From the NCBI GenBank assembly GCA_030631125.1, contig DAOVLS010000003.1, forward strand, positions 1-23,065: a stretch of 23,065 bases of DNA, written 5' to 3'. Numbering within the stretch: position 1 is the first letter of the stretch; each line of letters opens with the position of its first letter. The stretch is from Planctomycetales bacterium (GTDB taxonomy: Bacteria; Planctomycetota; Phycisphaerae; SM23-33). Positions 6,808 to 14,102 of the stretch are shown here, in pieces. The notes below the pieces were generated by a model. That model did no database searches, was not told the DNA's origin, and saw only the letters and a program-made list of their open reading frames with translations. Made by a program: the position numbers and the translations under genes.

Positions 6808-8106
6808 ATGACGAAGCGTTCAGGTAATAGCGATCATCCCCGCCCGCCGCGGGGAAAGACGTCGGAGGTGTGCAGTTTTTGTGGCCGGAGCGGGCGGGAG
6901 GTAGGCCCCGTCGTCGAAGGTCCCGACGGCGTGAGGATATGCGCCGGATGCGTAGAACTCTGCCAGACCATCATCCGCCAGGAACGCAGGCAGGAAACCT
7001 CCTTGGCGCCGCTGCTTGAAAGCGTCCCGACGCCAAGCCGAATAAAAAAATTCCTGGACGAGTACGTCGTAGGTCAGAACCACGCCAAGCGTGTCCTGTC
7101 CGTCGCGGTGCACAATCACTACAAGCGCCTGAGCCACATCGAAACCGAGGACGCCGAAGTTGAACTGGACAAATCCAACGTCCTGCTGATAGGCCCGACC
7201 GGATGCGGGAAAACGCTTCTGGCCAAGACGCTGGCGCGGGTATTGGACGTTCCTTTCGCCATCGGCGACGCCACAACGCTGACCGAAGCCGGCTACGTCG
7301 GAGAAGACGTCGAGAACATCCTGCTGAAACTGCTCCAGTCGGCGGACTTCGACATCGAGGCCGCCCAGCGCGGCATAATCTACCTCGACGAGATAGACAA
7401 GATCGGCAAGACCTCGCAGAACGTCTCCATCACCCGCGACGTTTCCGGCGAAGGCGTGCAGCAGGCGCTGCTGAAGATGCTCGAAGGAACGCTCGCCAAC
7501 GTCCCGCCACAGGGCGGGCGAAAGCATCCCGAGCAGCAGTACATCCAGATAGATACGAAGCAAATCCTGTTCATCTGCGGCGGGACGTTCACGGGCCTGG
7601 AAGACATCGTAAAAAAACGCCTGGGTCGGCAACTGATCGGCTTCGGCAGCGAAGGCCAGGCCGAGGAATCCGCCGCCGAACACGCCAGGGTAATGGAGAT
7701 GGTCCAGCCGGACGACATGGTCGAGTACGGGATGATCCCCGAATTCGTCGGGCGCCTTCCCTGCATCACGACCCTTGGCCCGCTGGACGAAGATGCGCTG
7801 ATCCAGATACTTACCGAGCCGAAGAACGCCCTGGTCAGGCAGTACAGGCGTTTCTTCGAGATGGAAGGCGCTGAACTGGAGTTCCGACCGGCGGCGCTAA
7901 AGTTGATAGCTCACCGGGCAATGAAACTCGATACCGGCGCACGGGCGCTGAGGAACGTCATCGAGGACTTCATGCTGGAACTGATGTACGAACTCCCCGA
8001 AGCCGACGCCGAAGGTCAACGATACGTCGTAACCGAAAAGATGATCACCTCAGACCAAAAACCCACACTCCGCGCCGCACTGGCAAGAAAAAAAGAATCA
8101 GCCTGA
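6808..8106 (+). CDS. clpX: ATP-dependent Clp protease ATP-binding subunit ClpX
   Basis: This 432-residue AAA+ unfoldase recognises tagged substrates and threads them into the ClpP peptidase in the cytoplasm. The N-terminal zinc-binding domain has C22-x2-C25 (CSFCGRSG) and C45-x2-C48 (ICAGC). Walker A is GPTGCGKT (129-136), Walker B is IIYLDEIDK (about 190-198), the pore loop is GYVGED (162-167), and sensor II carries DTGARALR near the C-terminus. Length and motif order are normal. AGGGA lies 8-9 bases before the ATG. The zinc domain follows a short charged tail of about 20 residues. clpP and tig are not in the window, unlike the common tig-clpP-clpX order, so ClpP must be encoded elsewhere. 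Confidence 0.97.
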   Translation: MTKRSGNSDHPRPPRGKTSEVCSFCGRSGREVGPVVEGPDGVRICAGCVELCQTIIRQERRQETSLAPLLESVPTPSRIKKFLDEYVVGQNHAKRVLSVAVHNHYKRLSHIETEDAEVELDKSNVLLIGPTGCGKTLLAKTLARVLDVPFAIGDATTLTEAGYVGEDVENILLKLLQSADFDIEAAQRGIIYLDEIDKIGKTSQNVSITRDVSGEGVQQALLKMLEGTLANVPPQGGRKHPEQQYIQIDTKQILFICGGTFTGLEDIVKKRLGRQLIGFGSEGQAEESAAEHARVMEMVQPDDMVEYGMIPEFVGRLPCITTLGPLDEDALIQILTEPKNALVRQYRRFFEMEGAELEFRPAALKLIAHRAMKLDTGARALRNVIEDFMLELMYELPEADAEGQRYVVTEKMITSDQKPTLRAALARKKESA

Positions 8107-8260
8107 CCATTGCTGATTGCGGATTTGTCACGGCGTAGCCTTTGGCGAAGCCGGATTGCTGATTTTATAATAATCCGTGTAATTTGTGCTTGCCACGCCG
8201 ACTTGTCTCGGCGAAGCGAAGCGAAGACGGAAGCCTGGCGAAGGCGGGTAATCCGTGGAC
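8107..8260. repeat. Degenerate intergenic repeats between clpX and a PEP-CTERM gene
   Basis: The stretch starts with heptamer-like runs ATTGCTG ATTGCGG ATT immediately after the clpX stop and contains ATTGCTGATT again at about 8156-8165. Two diverged units share the order (A)TTTGTCACGGCG...GGCGAAGCCGG and ACTTGTCTCGGCGAAG...GGCGAAGGCGG. The short frames here code only for these repeats. No clear terminator with a U-tract is visible for either convergent gene. Confidence 0.5.
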
Positions 8261-8263
8261 TAA

Positions 8264-8551
8264 CTATCGTCGGCGTCTTCTGGCGACCAGCAGCACTCCC
8301 AGCCCACCGACGATGAGCAGACTCAACGTAGCCGGTTCGGGGACGATGAAGATGGTTGAGTCGCCGTAACCGACCTCGTTTTCGTTGTGGCTGCTCTGGT
8401 CCAGCCAGGCGTCGGTTGTACCGTACCATGCAGGTTGCCCCGGCGCAGGCTGAGTTCCATCCTGAAGCGTAATGGTAACCGAAGCCGTTGCTGACGAGCA
8501 GACAGCCAACAGCGCACAGACGGCGCAGATGCGTTTTATCTTTCCTGCCAT
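8264..8551 (-). CDS. Very small PEP-CTERM domain protein
   Basis: This 95-residue exported protein has a signal peptide (about 1-23, ICAVCALLAVCSSATAS) and a textbook PEP-CTERM tail: PEP at 71-73, a hydrophobic helix LSLLIVGGLGVLLVA and the basic end RRRRR. The family model is sorting and cleavage by an exosortase, with the protein exposed at the surface or in the matrix. Only about 47 residues lie between signal peptide and sorting signal, with no recognisable domain, so it may be a peptide-sized surface component or a remnant of a longer protein. The start is strongly supported by AAAGGAG 7 bases upstream. A consensus-like promoter lies about 140 bases upstream on the same strand, with a hairpin in the leader. 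It converges on clpX. Confidence 0.82.
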   Translation of the reverse strand: MAGKIKRICAVCALLAVCSSATASVTITLQDGTQPAPGQPAWYGTTDAWLDQSSHNENEVGYGDSTIFIVPEPATLSLLIVGGLGVLLVARRRRR

Positions 8552-8622
8552 TTTCCCACTCCTTTACGTCTGATGCGAGGAATTGACTCCAAAACCAAAA
8601 AAGAAGGGGCTGGGTCGGCGAC

Positions 8623-8670
8623 GGCGAGCAGACTCGGAACCAAGCTCTCAACACCCTCCGACTGCTCGCC
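8623..8670 (-). promoter_or_regulatory. Long hairpin in the leader of the small PEP-CTERM gene
   Basis: GGCGAGCAG (8623-8631) pairs with CTGCTCGCC (8662-8670), and TCGGA (8634-8638) extends the stem with TCCGA (8657-8661) across a 2-base bulge. It lies inside the predicted 5' leader of the minus-strand gene at 8551. It matches no riboswitch class I can recognise, and no U-tract follows on either strand. Confidence 0.45.
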
Positions 8671-8690
8671 CGAGGTTGCTCCTATTTTTA

Positions 8691-8718
8691 AGTATAACTC
8701 GAATCGAAATTTTGTCAA
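8691..8718 (-). promoter_or_regulatory. Sigma70-type promoter of the small PEP-CTERM gene
   Basis: On the minus strand TTGACA (8718-8713) and TATACT (8696-8691) are separated by 16 bases: 6 of 6 and 5 of 6 consensus matches. Transcription would start near 8684, giving a leader of about 130 bases before the ATG at 8551. Confidence 0.65.
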
Positions 8719-8737
8719 GATGCTACCTCGAAAAAAA

Positions 8738-8791
8738 CCGGAATACCGGAATACCGTGAAAAATAAAAAACAAACAGAAAACCGGTATCCG
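8738..8791 (-). repeat. Dispersed repeat C, single copy
   Basis: On the minus strand this stretch reads CGG-TACCGG, then CTGTTTGTTTTTTATTTTTC, then ACGGTATTCCGGTATTCCGG. That matches the repeat unit of the tandem array at 20031-20222 in inverted orientation. It lies just upstream of the first SpoIIE gene and may contribute its promoter region. Confidence 0.7.
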
Positions 8792-8816
8792 ATAGTACGA
8801 GAAAATAGTGATAACA

Positions 8817-10361
8817 ATGACTTTGACTGAATATCTTGGGGCGGAGACGTTGGCGCAGTTGGCGGAGATGTTTTCCTCGGCGGCCGGTGCACCGGTGCGG
8901 ATACTCTCGCCGGACGGCGAGATTCTCGCCGGTCCCGAGCAGGTCGAGGGGGCCGATTCGTCGGGCGGGGCGGCGGCGGTTAAGACGAAGGTGTTCGTCT
9001 CCGGTGAGCACGTTGGGGCGATTTCTCTGGTCGGTGAGGCCGAATCATCGCCACTGACCGAACTGATGCGGGACGTGGTGGTCCGCCTGTGCGAACAGGC
9101 GGGGCAAATCCGCAGCCGGGTCGAGGAACTCTCGGCTGTGTATCGGATGACCGCCGCCTTCACCGAACGCAGGGACCTGAAGGAAATCCTGCAACTGGTG
9201 GCAGAGACGATGGCGGCGGTTACCGGCGCTGACGCCTGCTCGATCCGCGTCTTCAACGAGGAGCGGACCGAACTGTTGCGAATGGCGGCCTACGGGCTGA
9301 GCGGCGAATACACCGCCAAGGGACCGATACGACTTTCGGACAGCAGGATCGACCAGGAGGTCCTCGCCGGAGGCGAGTGCGTCTATATCGCCGACGAGCG
9401 GACCGACGAGCGCGTCCTGTACAAGGCGGAGGCGAAGCGTGAAAACCTCGTGTCGGCCTTGTGCACGCCGATGAATTACCGCGGGCGGATCGAGGGTATT
9501 ATCCGTGTCTATACCCGCCGACCTCACAAGTTCGACTGGTTCGAGACGTCGCTTATCCGCGGCGTGGCGGCGCAGGCGGCGGCCGCCGTGGTCAACTCGC
9601 GTCTTTACACCGAAGCCGTCCAGGCAGAGCGAATCCGCCGGCACCTGCGCCTCGCCGGCGACGTTCAGAAGCGGATGATCCCGGCCAATCCGCCGAGGAT
9701 CAAAGGTGTAGGCCTGGCGGCGATATATGTGCCATGCTTCGAACTGGCGGGCGATTTCTACGATTTTATCAAGTTGCCCGGCGGGAAACTCGGCGTCTGC
9801 GTCGCCGACGTCGTCGGCAAGGGCGTGCGGGCGTCGCTGCTGATGGCATCGACCCGATCGGCCCTGCGGGCGCACGCTACACACCTGGCGGACCTCTCGG
9901 AGATACTCTCGGCGGTCAACGTTGACCTCTGGCGCGAAAGCGAGATGGGAGACTTCGTAACGCTGTTTTTCGGCGTGCTGGACCCGAAGACCAAAACGCT
10001 GACATATTGCAGCGCCGGGCATGAGCCGGTGTTACTGGCCCAAGACGGACAGGTCCAGGAGTTGTCCGGAGGCAGCGGCGTGCTCGGTATAGACGAAGAT
10101 ATGCAGTTCCGCCAGGAAACGCTCGCGCTGAGAAGCGGGGATGTGCTGATAATATTCACCGATGGTTTGCCGGAGGCCTTTAATTTCCAGGATGAAGCCT
10201 TCGGGCGCGAAAGGGTCAAGGCCGCTGCACTGGCGGCGTGGAAGGACGGACGGTCAGCAAAGGGTATCGGAGAACACTTGCTCTGGGAAATGAGACGGTT
10301 CGCAGGGCTGCAAACAAGATGCGACGACCTGACTTTGGTAACGATAAAAATTAGGGACTAG
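8817..10361 (+). CDS. GAF-SpoIIE (RsbU-type) serine phosphatase
   Basis: This 514-residue soluble PP2C-type phosphatase probably dephosphorylates an anti-sigma-factor antagonist or similar STAS protein in a partner-switching pathway. Residues about 10-75 form a short sensory domain (GAPVRILSPDGEILAG) resembling PocR/GAF-like input modules. A helical linker follows, then a GAF domain at about 110-268 and the SpoIIE domain at about 275-512. Metal ligands are in place: D313 in GDFYDF, D331 in VADVVGKGVRAS, D449 in IIFTDGLPEA, and D503-D504 in RCDDLTL. The ATG at 8817 is my choice; a GTG at 8808 is in frame and neither has a strong Shine-Dalgarno motif. No STAS or RsbW-type partner gene is in the window. 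The stop codon lies inside a short heptamer repeat. Confidence 0.9.
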   Translation: MTLTEYLGAETLAQLAEMFSSAAGAPVRILSPDGEILAGPEQVEGADSSGGAAAVKTKVFVSGEHVGAISLVGEAESSPLTELMRDVVVRLCEQAGQIRSRVEELSAVYRMTAAFTERRDLKEILQLVAETMAAVTGADACSIRVFNEERTELLRMAAYGLSGEYTAKGPIRLSDSRIDQEVLAGGECVYIADERTDERVLYKAEAKRENLVSALCTPMNYRGRIEGIIRVYTRRPHKFDWFETSLIRGVAAQAAAAVVNSRLYTEAVQAERIRRHLRLAGDVQKRMIPANPPRIKGVGLAAIYVPCFELAGDFYDFIKLPGGKLGVCVADVVGKGVRASLLMASTRSALRAHATHLADLSEILSAVNVDLWRESEMGDFVTLFFGVLDPKTKTLTYCSAGHEPVLLAQDGQVQELSGGSGVLGIDEDMQFRQETLALRSGDVLIIFTDGLPEAFNFQDEAFGRERVKAAALAAWKDGRSAKGIGEHLLWEMRRFAGLQTRCDDLTLVTIKIRD

Positions 10362-10371
10362 GGATTAGGGG
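10351..10371 (+). repeat. Short heptamer repeat spanning a stop codon
   Basis: Three near-identical heptamers (TTAGGGA, CTAGGGA, TTAGGGG) span the end of the SpoIIE gene. They encode its last residues IRD and its TAG stop, and the final AGGGG serves as Shine-Dalgarno for the ATG at 10377. Confidence 0.7.
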
Positions 10372-10376
10372 CTTTT

Positions 10377-11486
10377 ATGAGTCATTTTTGTCTTTTGGCG
10401 GATCCTGACGGTTACGCCGTCAGCGATTTTGATTTGATTGGCGATGCTGAGGCGAGGCGGTACTGGTTGAAACTGTTCGAGGACCATTTTGTCGATACGC
10501 TGGATGCGGCGAAGGTCGCTTACGGGCGCAGCGCCGCCGGTCAGATAGAATCAGCCCGTCGTCAGTTCGCCGAGACGATTGCCTCGTTGCGGGAGAATCC
10601 ATGCCCGGTCGAGTCGCTCCAGTCCGGCCGGTCCGCCAAGGCGGCCCCGGCAGGCCGGCTTGGGGTGTTGGAACTGTGCCTTCTGCGCGAAAAGGCGCTC
10701 CGCGGCAACGGCTTGGGCGACCCGTTCAGGCACGTCAAGCAGCGTGAGGACATCTCGGCCGTTGAGGCGTATCCGGGCGTCATCGACCGGCTCGGATCGC
10801 TACCGGCTGATCAACGATGGGAACATCTCATTCGCGGCATCTTCGCCGGGAACATCTTCGACCTCGGCAGCACCGCGACGATGGGCTACTCCGAGGATAG
10901 TGTGGATTTTGAGGCAGTGGTCGAGCGGACAAAGCCCCGGCCCTGGGCGGTGGACGATTTCGACAGCCTGGCAGCGGTCCTGCCGACCAATGCCGCGTCC
11001 GCTGCGCCTTGGGCAAAGGCGGTCGTTTTTATTGATAATACCGGTGCGGACTTCATCCTCGGCGTAATGCCTTTCGTTCGGGAACTGGCCGCCCACGGTA
11101 CGGAAATCGTCCTGGCAGCCAACGAACTACCGACCCTCAATGACGTTACGGCCGATGAAGCCGTCAAAATCCTTCCCCAACTCGCCAACCTCGACGACGA
11201 ACTGGCGTCGTATATCTCTGCCGGACTGTTCGAGGTCGTCTCGACCGGAAACGGTATCCCGCTGATAGATTTGGCGGAGGTCTCCGACGAACTGAACGCC
11301 GCCGCCGAAGGCGCCGACCTGGTCGTGCTTGAAGGGATGGGAAGAAGTGTCGAGAGCAATCTCAACACGGAATTCGCCGTCGATTCGCTCCAACTGTGCC
11401 TGCTGAAAGACCCATTAGCGGCTGCCCGCGTCGGCGGCGAAGTCTTCGACTGCGTGTGCCGGTACAGAAGAGGCATTGGGCATTAG
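10377..11486 (+). CDS. DUF89/ARMT1-type metal-dependent phosphatase
   Basis: This 369-residue protein matches the DUF89 family, whose characterised members are metal-dependent phosphatases proposed to remove damaged or excess phospho-metabolites; the plant At2g17340-like and PANK4 C-terminal forms are the closest type I recognise. The core is VVFIDNTGADFILGVMPFVR (about 216-235), with D220 and N221 as likely metal ligands, then LAANELPTLNDVT (N249, D256), ISAGLFEVVSTGN, and LVVLEGMGRSVESN (about 315-328). The N-terminal helical part includes CLLREKALRGNGLGDPF and GNIFDLGS. The natural substrate is not evident. The start is 15 bases after the SpoIIE stop with AGGGG at good spacing, so the two are probably one operon. 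The last four residues (GIGH) and the stop codon are encoded by the heptamer edge of repeat B, so the original C-terminus may have been altered. Confidence 0.85.
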   Translation: MSHFCLLADPDGYAVSDFDLIGDAEARRYWLKLFEDHFVDTLDAAKVAYGRSAAGQIESARRQFAETIASLRENPCPVESLQSGRSAKAAPAGRLGVLELCLLREKALRGNGLGDPFRHVKQREDISAVEAYPGVIDRLGSLPADQRWEHLIRGIFAGNIFDLGSTATMGYSEDSVDFEAVVERTKPRPWAVDDFDSLAAVLPTNAASAAPWAKAVVFIDNTGADFILGVMPFVRELAAHGTEIVLAANELPTLNDVTADEAVKILPQLANLDDELASYISAGLFEVVSTGNGIPLIDLAEVSDELNAAAEGADLVVLEGMGRSVESNLNTEFAVDSLQLCLLKDPLAAARVGGEVFDCVCRYRRGIGH

Positions 11487-11625
11487 GCATTTGGCATTGG
11501 TGGTCGAGGGTCGTTGCACGTCTTGCCTTTATAATTCTGATATTTTACTGAATCATGGGAATAAACAGAAAAAAAACCCTCATCAACCCAGTGCCACCAA
11601 TGCCAAATGCCGAATGCCCAATACC
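11472..11625 (-). repeat. Dispersed element B, copy 1 (MITE-like, heptamer termini)
   Basis: The ends are heptamer runs in inverted orientation: GGCATTG GGCATTA GGCATTT GGCATTG GTGG on the left and CCACCAA TGCCAAA TGCCGAA TGCCCAA on the right. The core of about 90 bases aligns, as its reverse complement, with the core at 19864-20029, including the exact shared strings TAAAATATCAGAA and CGTGCAACGACCCTCG. The left end encodes the last codons and the stop of the DUF89 gene. There is no coding capacity. Confidence 0.85.
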
Positions 11626-11673
11626 TTTTTCAAGACCTACACTCTGTAGCGGATGATTCGCTGTTCGTGTTAC

Positions 11674-11703
11674 TTGACGTTTGGGGTGGGGTGGGTCTAT
11701 GAT
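11674..11703 (+). promoter_or_regulatory. Sigma70-type promoter of the envelope operon
   Basis: TTGACG (11674-11679) and TATGAT (11698-11703) are separated by 18 bases, each matching 5 of 6 consensus positions. The start site would be near 11710, leaving a leader of only about 8 bases before the ATG at 11718. Confidence 0.6.
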
Positions 11704-11717
11704 ATACGGCTGTAAGG

Positions 11718-12200
11718 ATGGAAAAATCAGCCTCTTATATCGGGGCCGAGGCCCAGGCCGGAGCAGCAGGTTCGCGTAGCCTCCATCGGCTTCAATGCTT
11801 GATGTTGGCGGTGTGCTGCGGGAGTGTAATCGGTCTGGCGGTGTGGCTCACGCCTGAAACCGCCGGGGTCGGAACGCACCGACAACTGGGCCTGCCGAAA
11901 TGTTCGTTCCTCGCTCAGACAGGCTACCCATGCCCGACCTGCGGGATGACCACGTCGGTATCGGCCATGGCTCACGGGCAGTTCGCCCTGGCCTTGGCGA
12001 GCCATCCGTTCGGGGTGGTGCTTTTCAGCGGTCTGGTCGTGCTTGCGGCGGCAGCGGTGGTAGAGGTTTTGACCGGTCAAAGCGTTCTTTCCCGCCTCGG
12101 CAGACCGGGCCGGTGGGTGTGGACGTTTGTAATCGGTATCCCGGCCGGCTGGGTGCTGAAATTGATATGGGGCATAATCGACGGTACACTACCGACGTAA
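11718..12200 (+). CDS. DUF2752 small membrane protein
   Basis: This 160-residue inner-membrane protein carries the DUF2752 signature CSFLAQTGYPCPTCGMTTSV (about 62-81), whose core is the C-P-x-C-G-x-T motif. Three hydrophobic segments are visible at about 28-46, 100-122 and 132-150. The biochemical role of the family is unknown; the invariant cysteines suggest metal or redox chemistry, which is inference. AAGG directly precedes the ATG and is too close to be a good Shine-Dalgarno site, which fits the very short predicted leader. It is the first gene of a same-strand series running to 17390, with a 23-base gap to the next gene. Its own contribution to envelope assembly is not established. Confidence 0.85.
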   Translation: MEKSASYIGAEAQAGAAGSRSLHRLQCLMLAVCCGSVIGLAVWLTPETAGVGTHRQLGLPKCSFLAQTGYPCPTCGMTTSVSAMAHGQFALALASHPFGVVLFSGLVVLAAAAVVEVLTGQSVLSRLGRPGRWVWTFVIGIPAGWVLKLIWGIIDGTLPT

Positions 12201-12223
12201 CGAACCGCCCACAAGGAGTTATC

Positions 12224-12874
12224 ATGCGAAAGTGCCTGCTAATCGCTCTTTTATCGTCGTCGGTGTTTTGTCTCGCCGGCTGCAACCTCACCAGTTGGAT
12301 TGCGTACGTCTTCGCCCCGAAGATTCCAATGAAAACTGTCGAGGCTAAATACGACGATCTTCCCGGCAAGACCGTCGCCGTGGTCATCTTCGCCGGACCG
12401 GAGATACAGTTGGATTACAATATGGCCCAGTTGGAACTCACCGACAAAATCAGCGCGGAACTCCGCAGGAACGTCCGCGGCGTTACAATAGTCGATGTCC
12501 GCAGGGTCATCCGTTACCAGGCTGAAAACCCGCGATGGGACACGACTCCGCCTGATAAACTCTGCGAGGTCTTCGGCGCCGATTACGTCATGCTGATTTC
12601 GTTGATGGAATTCTCGACGCGCGAACCGGGCAGCATCCACCTGGCGCGCGGGCGGATAACCGCCGAAGTCAACCTGTACAAAGCGAAGCAGTCTTCGGCC
12701 GACGGTGGAAATCCCGTCTGGCGGACCGGACCGATGCACATCGTACATCCGGCTGAATCCACAATGGGGATGCCGGCTGAAAACGATTGGGAAATCCGCA
12801 ATCGAACAGAAAAACTGTTCGCCATAGAACTGGCAAAGAATTTCTACGCCTACAAGGTGCCGAAAGAATCATGA
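12224..12874 (+). CDS. Lipoprotein A of a paralogous pair
   Basis: This 216-residue predicted lipoprotein has a signal peptide with the lipobox LAGC, placing the lipidated Cys at residue 20. AAGGAG lies 5 bases before the ATG and fixes the start. After the anchor comes KTVAVVIFAGPEI, then a helix with regularly spaced charged residues, GADYVMLISLMEFS, and RGRITAEVNLYKA, ending in a helix that includes NRTEKLFAIELAKN. The same block order occurs in the next gene, so the two are paralogues. The strand-helix-strand order resembles periplasmic LpoB/CsgG-type folds, a guess from pattern only. The gene sits between a DUF2752 protein and sugar-transfer and kinase genes, so an outer-membrane or LPS-related role is plausible. 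Its stop overlaps the next start by four bases. Confidence 0.85.
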   Translation: MRKCLLIALLSSSVFCLAGCNLTSWIAYVFAPKIPMKTVEAKYDDLPGKTVAVVIFAGPEIQLDYNMAQLELTDKISAELRRNVRGVTIVDVRRVIRYQAENPRWDTTPPDKLCEVFGADYVMLISLMEFSTREPGSIHLARGRITAEVNLYKAKQSSADGGNPVWRTGPMHIVHPAESTMGMPAENDWEIRNRTEKLFAIELAKNFYAYKVPKES

Positions 12875-13563
12875 TGATAAAGCGAAAGACAAGTTTGCTT
12901 CGTGCGGCGTCCCTGACGGGCCTGGCCGTAACGGCGATACTGGCGTTCACCGGATGTCAACTTATATTCGCGCTTGCGGAAAAATTATTTCCGAAGGAAA
13001 AGGTTCCGCCGAGTTTCGTCCTTCCGGCGAACAGGACAGTTCTGGTCTTCCCCGACGACATAAAGTGCCCGCTGGTCTATCCGCCCGCCAAGCGCACCCT
13101 GGCGGAAAAGGCCGACAAATTGCTCATCGAGCACTCGATGGCAGCCAAGACGATACCCTATGACAAGTTGATTGACCTGCGCAACGCCGAGCCGGAGTTC
13201 AACCTCATGAGCATCCCGAAAATCGGACGACGACTCGGGGCCGACCTGGTAATCTATGTCTCAATCGAAGAATTCTCGCTCAAGGACAATCCCATCGACA
13301 CGCTCTGGCGAGGCAGGCTCACCGGAAAGGTAAAGGTCGTGGATGTCCTGAAAGGGCGCATCTGGCCCGACGAATCGAGCGGTTTTTCAATCAAGATTGT
13401 CGAACCGATAACGGATAACCCTTCAAGGGATTACGGCTCGCAACTGGCCCGCAAACTTGCTGAACGCATGGCCGAGGAAGCCATCGGCCTGTTCCACGAG
13501 CGTTATATCGACCGCGCCAGACCAAAGGAAACCAAAACCGACCTGTCCGTCCCCGTCCAATGA
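12871..13563 (+). CDS. Lipoprotein B of a paralogous pair
   Basis: This 230-residue predicted lipoprotein has the lipobox FTGC with Cys at residue 29. The start at 12871 overlaps the stop of the previous gene as ATGA. Shared blocks with lipoprotein A are NRTVLVFPDD (versus KTVAVVIFAG), GADLVIYVSIEEFSL (versus GADYVMLISLMEFS), RGRLTGKVKVVDVL (versus RGRITAEVNLYKA), and a C-terminal helix of LARKLAERMAEEAIGL type. Both probably lie on the periplasmic side of an envelope membrane and could form a hetero-oligomer, because they are translated in tandem; this is inference. No catalytic motif is visible. Its own stop overlaps the next start. Confidence 0.85.
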   Translation: MMIKRKTSLLRAASLTGLAVTAILAFTGCQLIFALAEKLFPKEKVPPSFVLPANRTVLVFPDDIKCPLVYPPAKRTLAEKADKLLIEHSMAAKTIPYDKLIDLRNAEPEFNLMSIPKIGRRLGADLVIYVSIEEFSLKDNPIDTLWRGRLTGKVKVVDVLKGRIWPDESSGFSIKIVEPITDNPSRDYGSQLARKLAERMAEEAIGLFHERYIDRARPKETKTDLSVPVQ

Positions 13564-14102
13564 ATCTCTCTGACAGCACTTCCATTATGGTCGCACCGCC
13601 CGACATCAACGACACTTCCATCTGCTCATCCGTTCGAGACAGGCTGGGAATTGCACCGGGTGAGATAGTTATCGTCGCGCCCGGGCGCGTGAGTCGGATA
13701 AGCGGACATCGCTTTGCCGTATGGGCCTGCTCTATCCTGAAAATCGCCGATCTGCCCGTGCGTCTGATTATTCAGAACACCGGACGGTACGCAAGGAACA
13801 TCGCCGAATTCGCCCGCATGACCGGTTTTGGAAAGCAGTTAATCCTTGCCGGAGCCGAATGGTCCGTCTCGGACTTCTTGTCGGCGGCGGACGTGGCGTT
13901 ATTACCGAATCCCGACGACCTGCCGACAGAGGCGATGCCCGCCGGGCTGCCAATTGTCGCCGCCGACACGCCGGAAACGAGAAATCGGTTCGCAAACGAG
14001 AAAAACGCCCTGCTGGAGCGACCTGACAATCCTCGTCAAATCGCCCGGGCATTGCTGAAGATAATCGAAGACAGGCCGCCGGCGACAGTGAACGATAAAT
14101 GA
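13560..14102 (+). CDS. Glycosyltransferase GT-B C-terminal half only
   Basis: This 180-residue protein corresponds to the nucleotide-sugar-binding C-terminal domain of a family-4-like glycosyltransferase. The order is a VIVAPGRVS strand-turn (about 37-45), LIIQNTGRY, LILAGAEWSVSDFLSAADVALLPN (94-117) and TEAMPAGLPIVAAD (123-136). The Glu in TEAMPAGLP corresponds to the second Glu of the E-x7-E motif; the first is replaced in NPDDLPTE, and the usual R...K pair is reduced because RVSRISGH lacks the Lys. The N-terminal acceptor domain is absent and nothing in the preceding gene supplies it. Both ends overlap neighbours by four bases, so this is the natural gene and not a sequencing break. It may be a non-catalytic binding subunit, or work with another protein. 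Confidence 0.8.
   Translation: MNLSDSTSIMVAPPDINDTSICSSVRDRLGIAPGEIVIVAPGRVSRISGHRFAVWACSILKIADLPVRLIIQNTGRYARNIAEFARMTGFGKQLILAGAEWSVSDFLSAADVALLPNPDDLPTEAMPAGLPIVAADTPETRNRFANEKNALLERPDNPRQIARALLKIIEDRPPATVNDK

Noticed and set aside
6820..7683. 287-codon minus-strand frame
   Set aside because: It is antisense to clpX and arises from GC-rich codon bias.
8110..8316. 68-codon plus-strand frame after clpX
   Set aside because: It translates the degenerate intergenic repeats (the string ADLSRRS occurs twice) and overlaps the PEP-CTERM gene.
9045..10022. 325-codon minus-strand frame
   Set aside because: It is antisense to the GAF-SpoIIE gene and has no recognisable domain.
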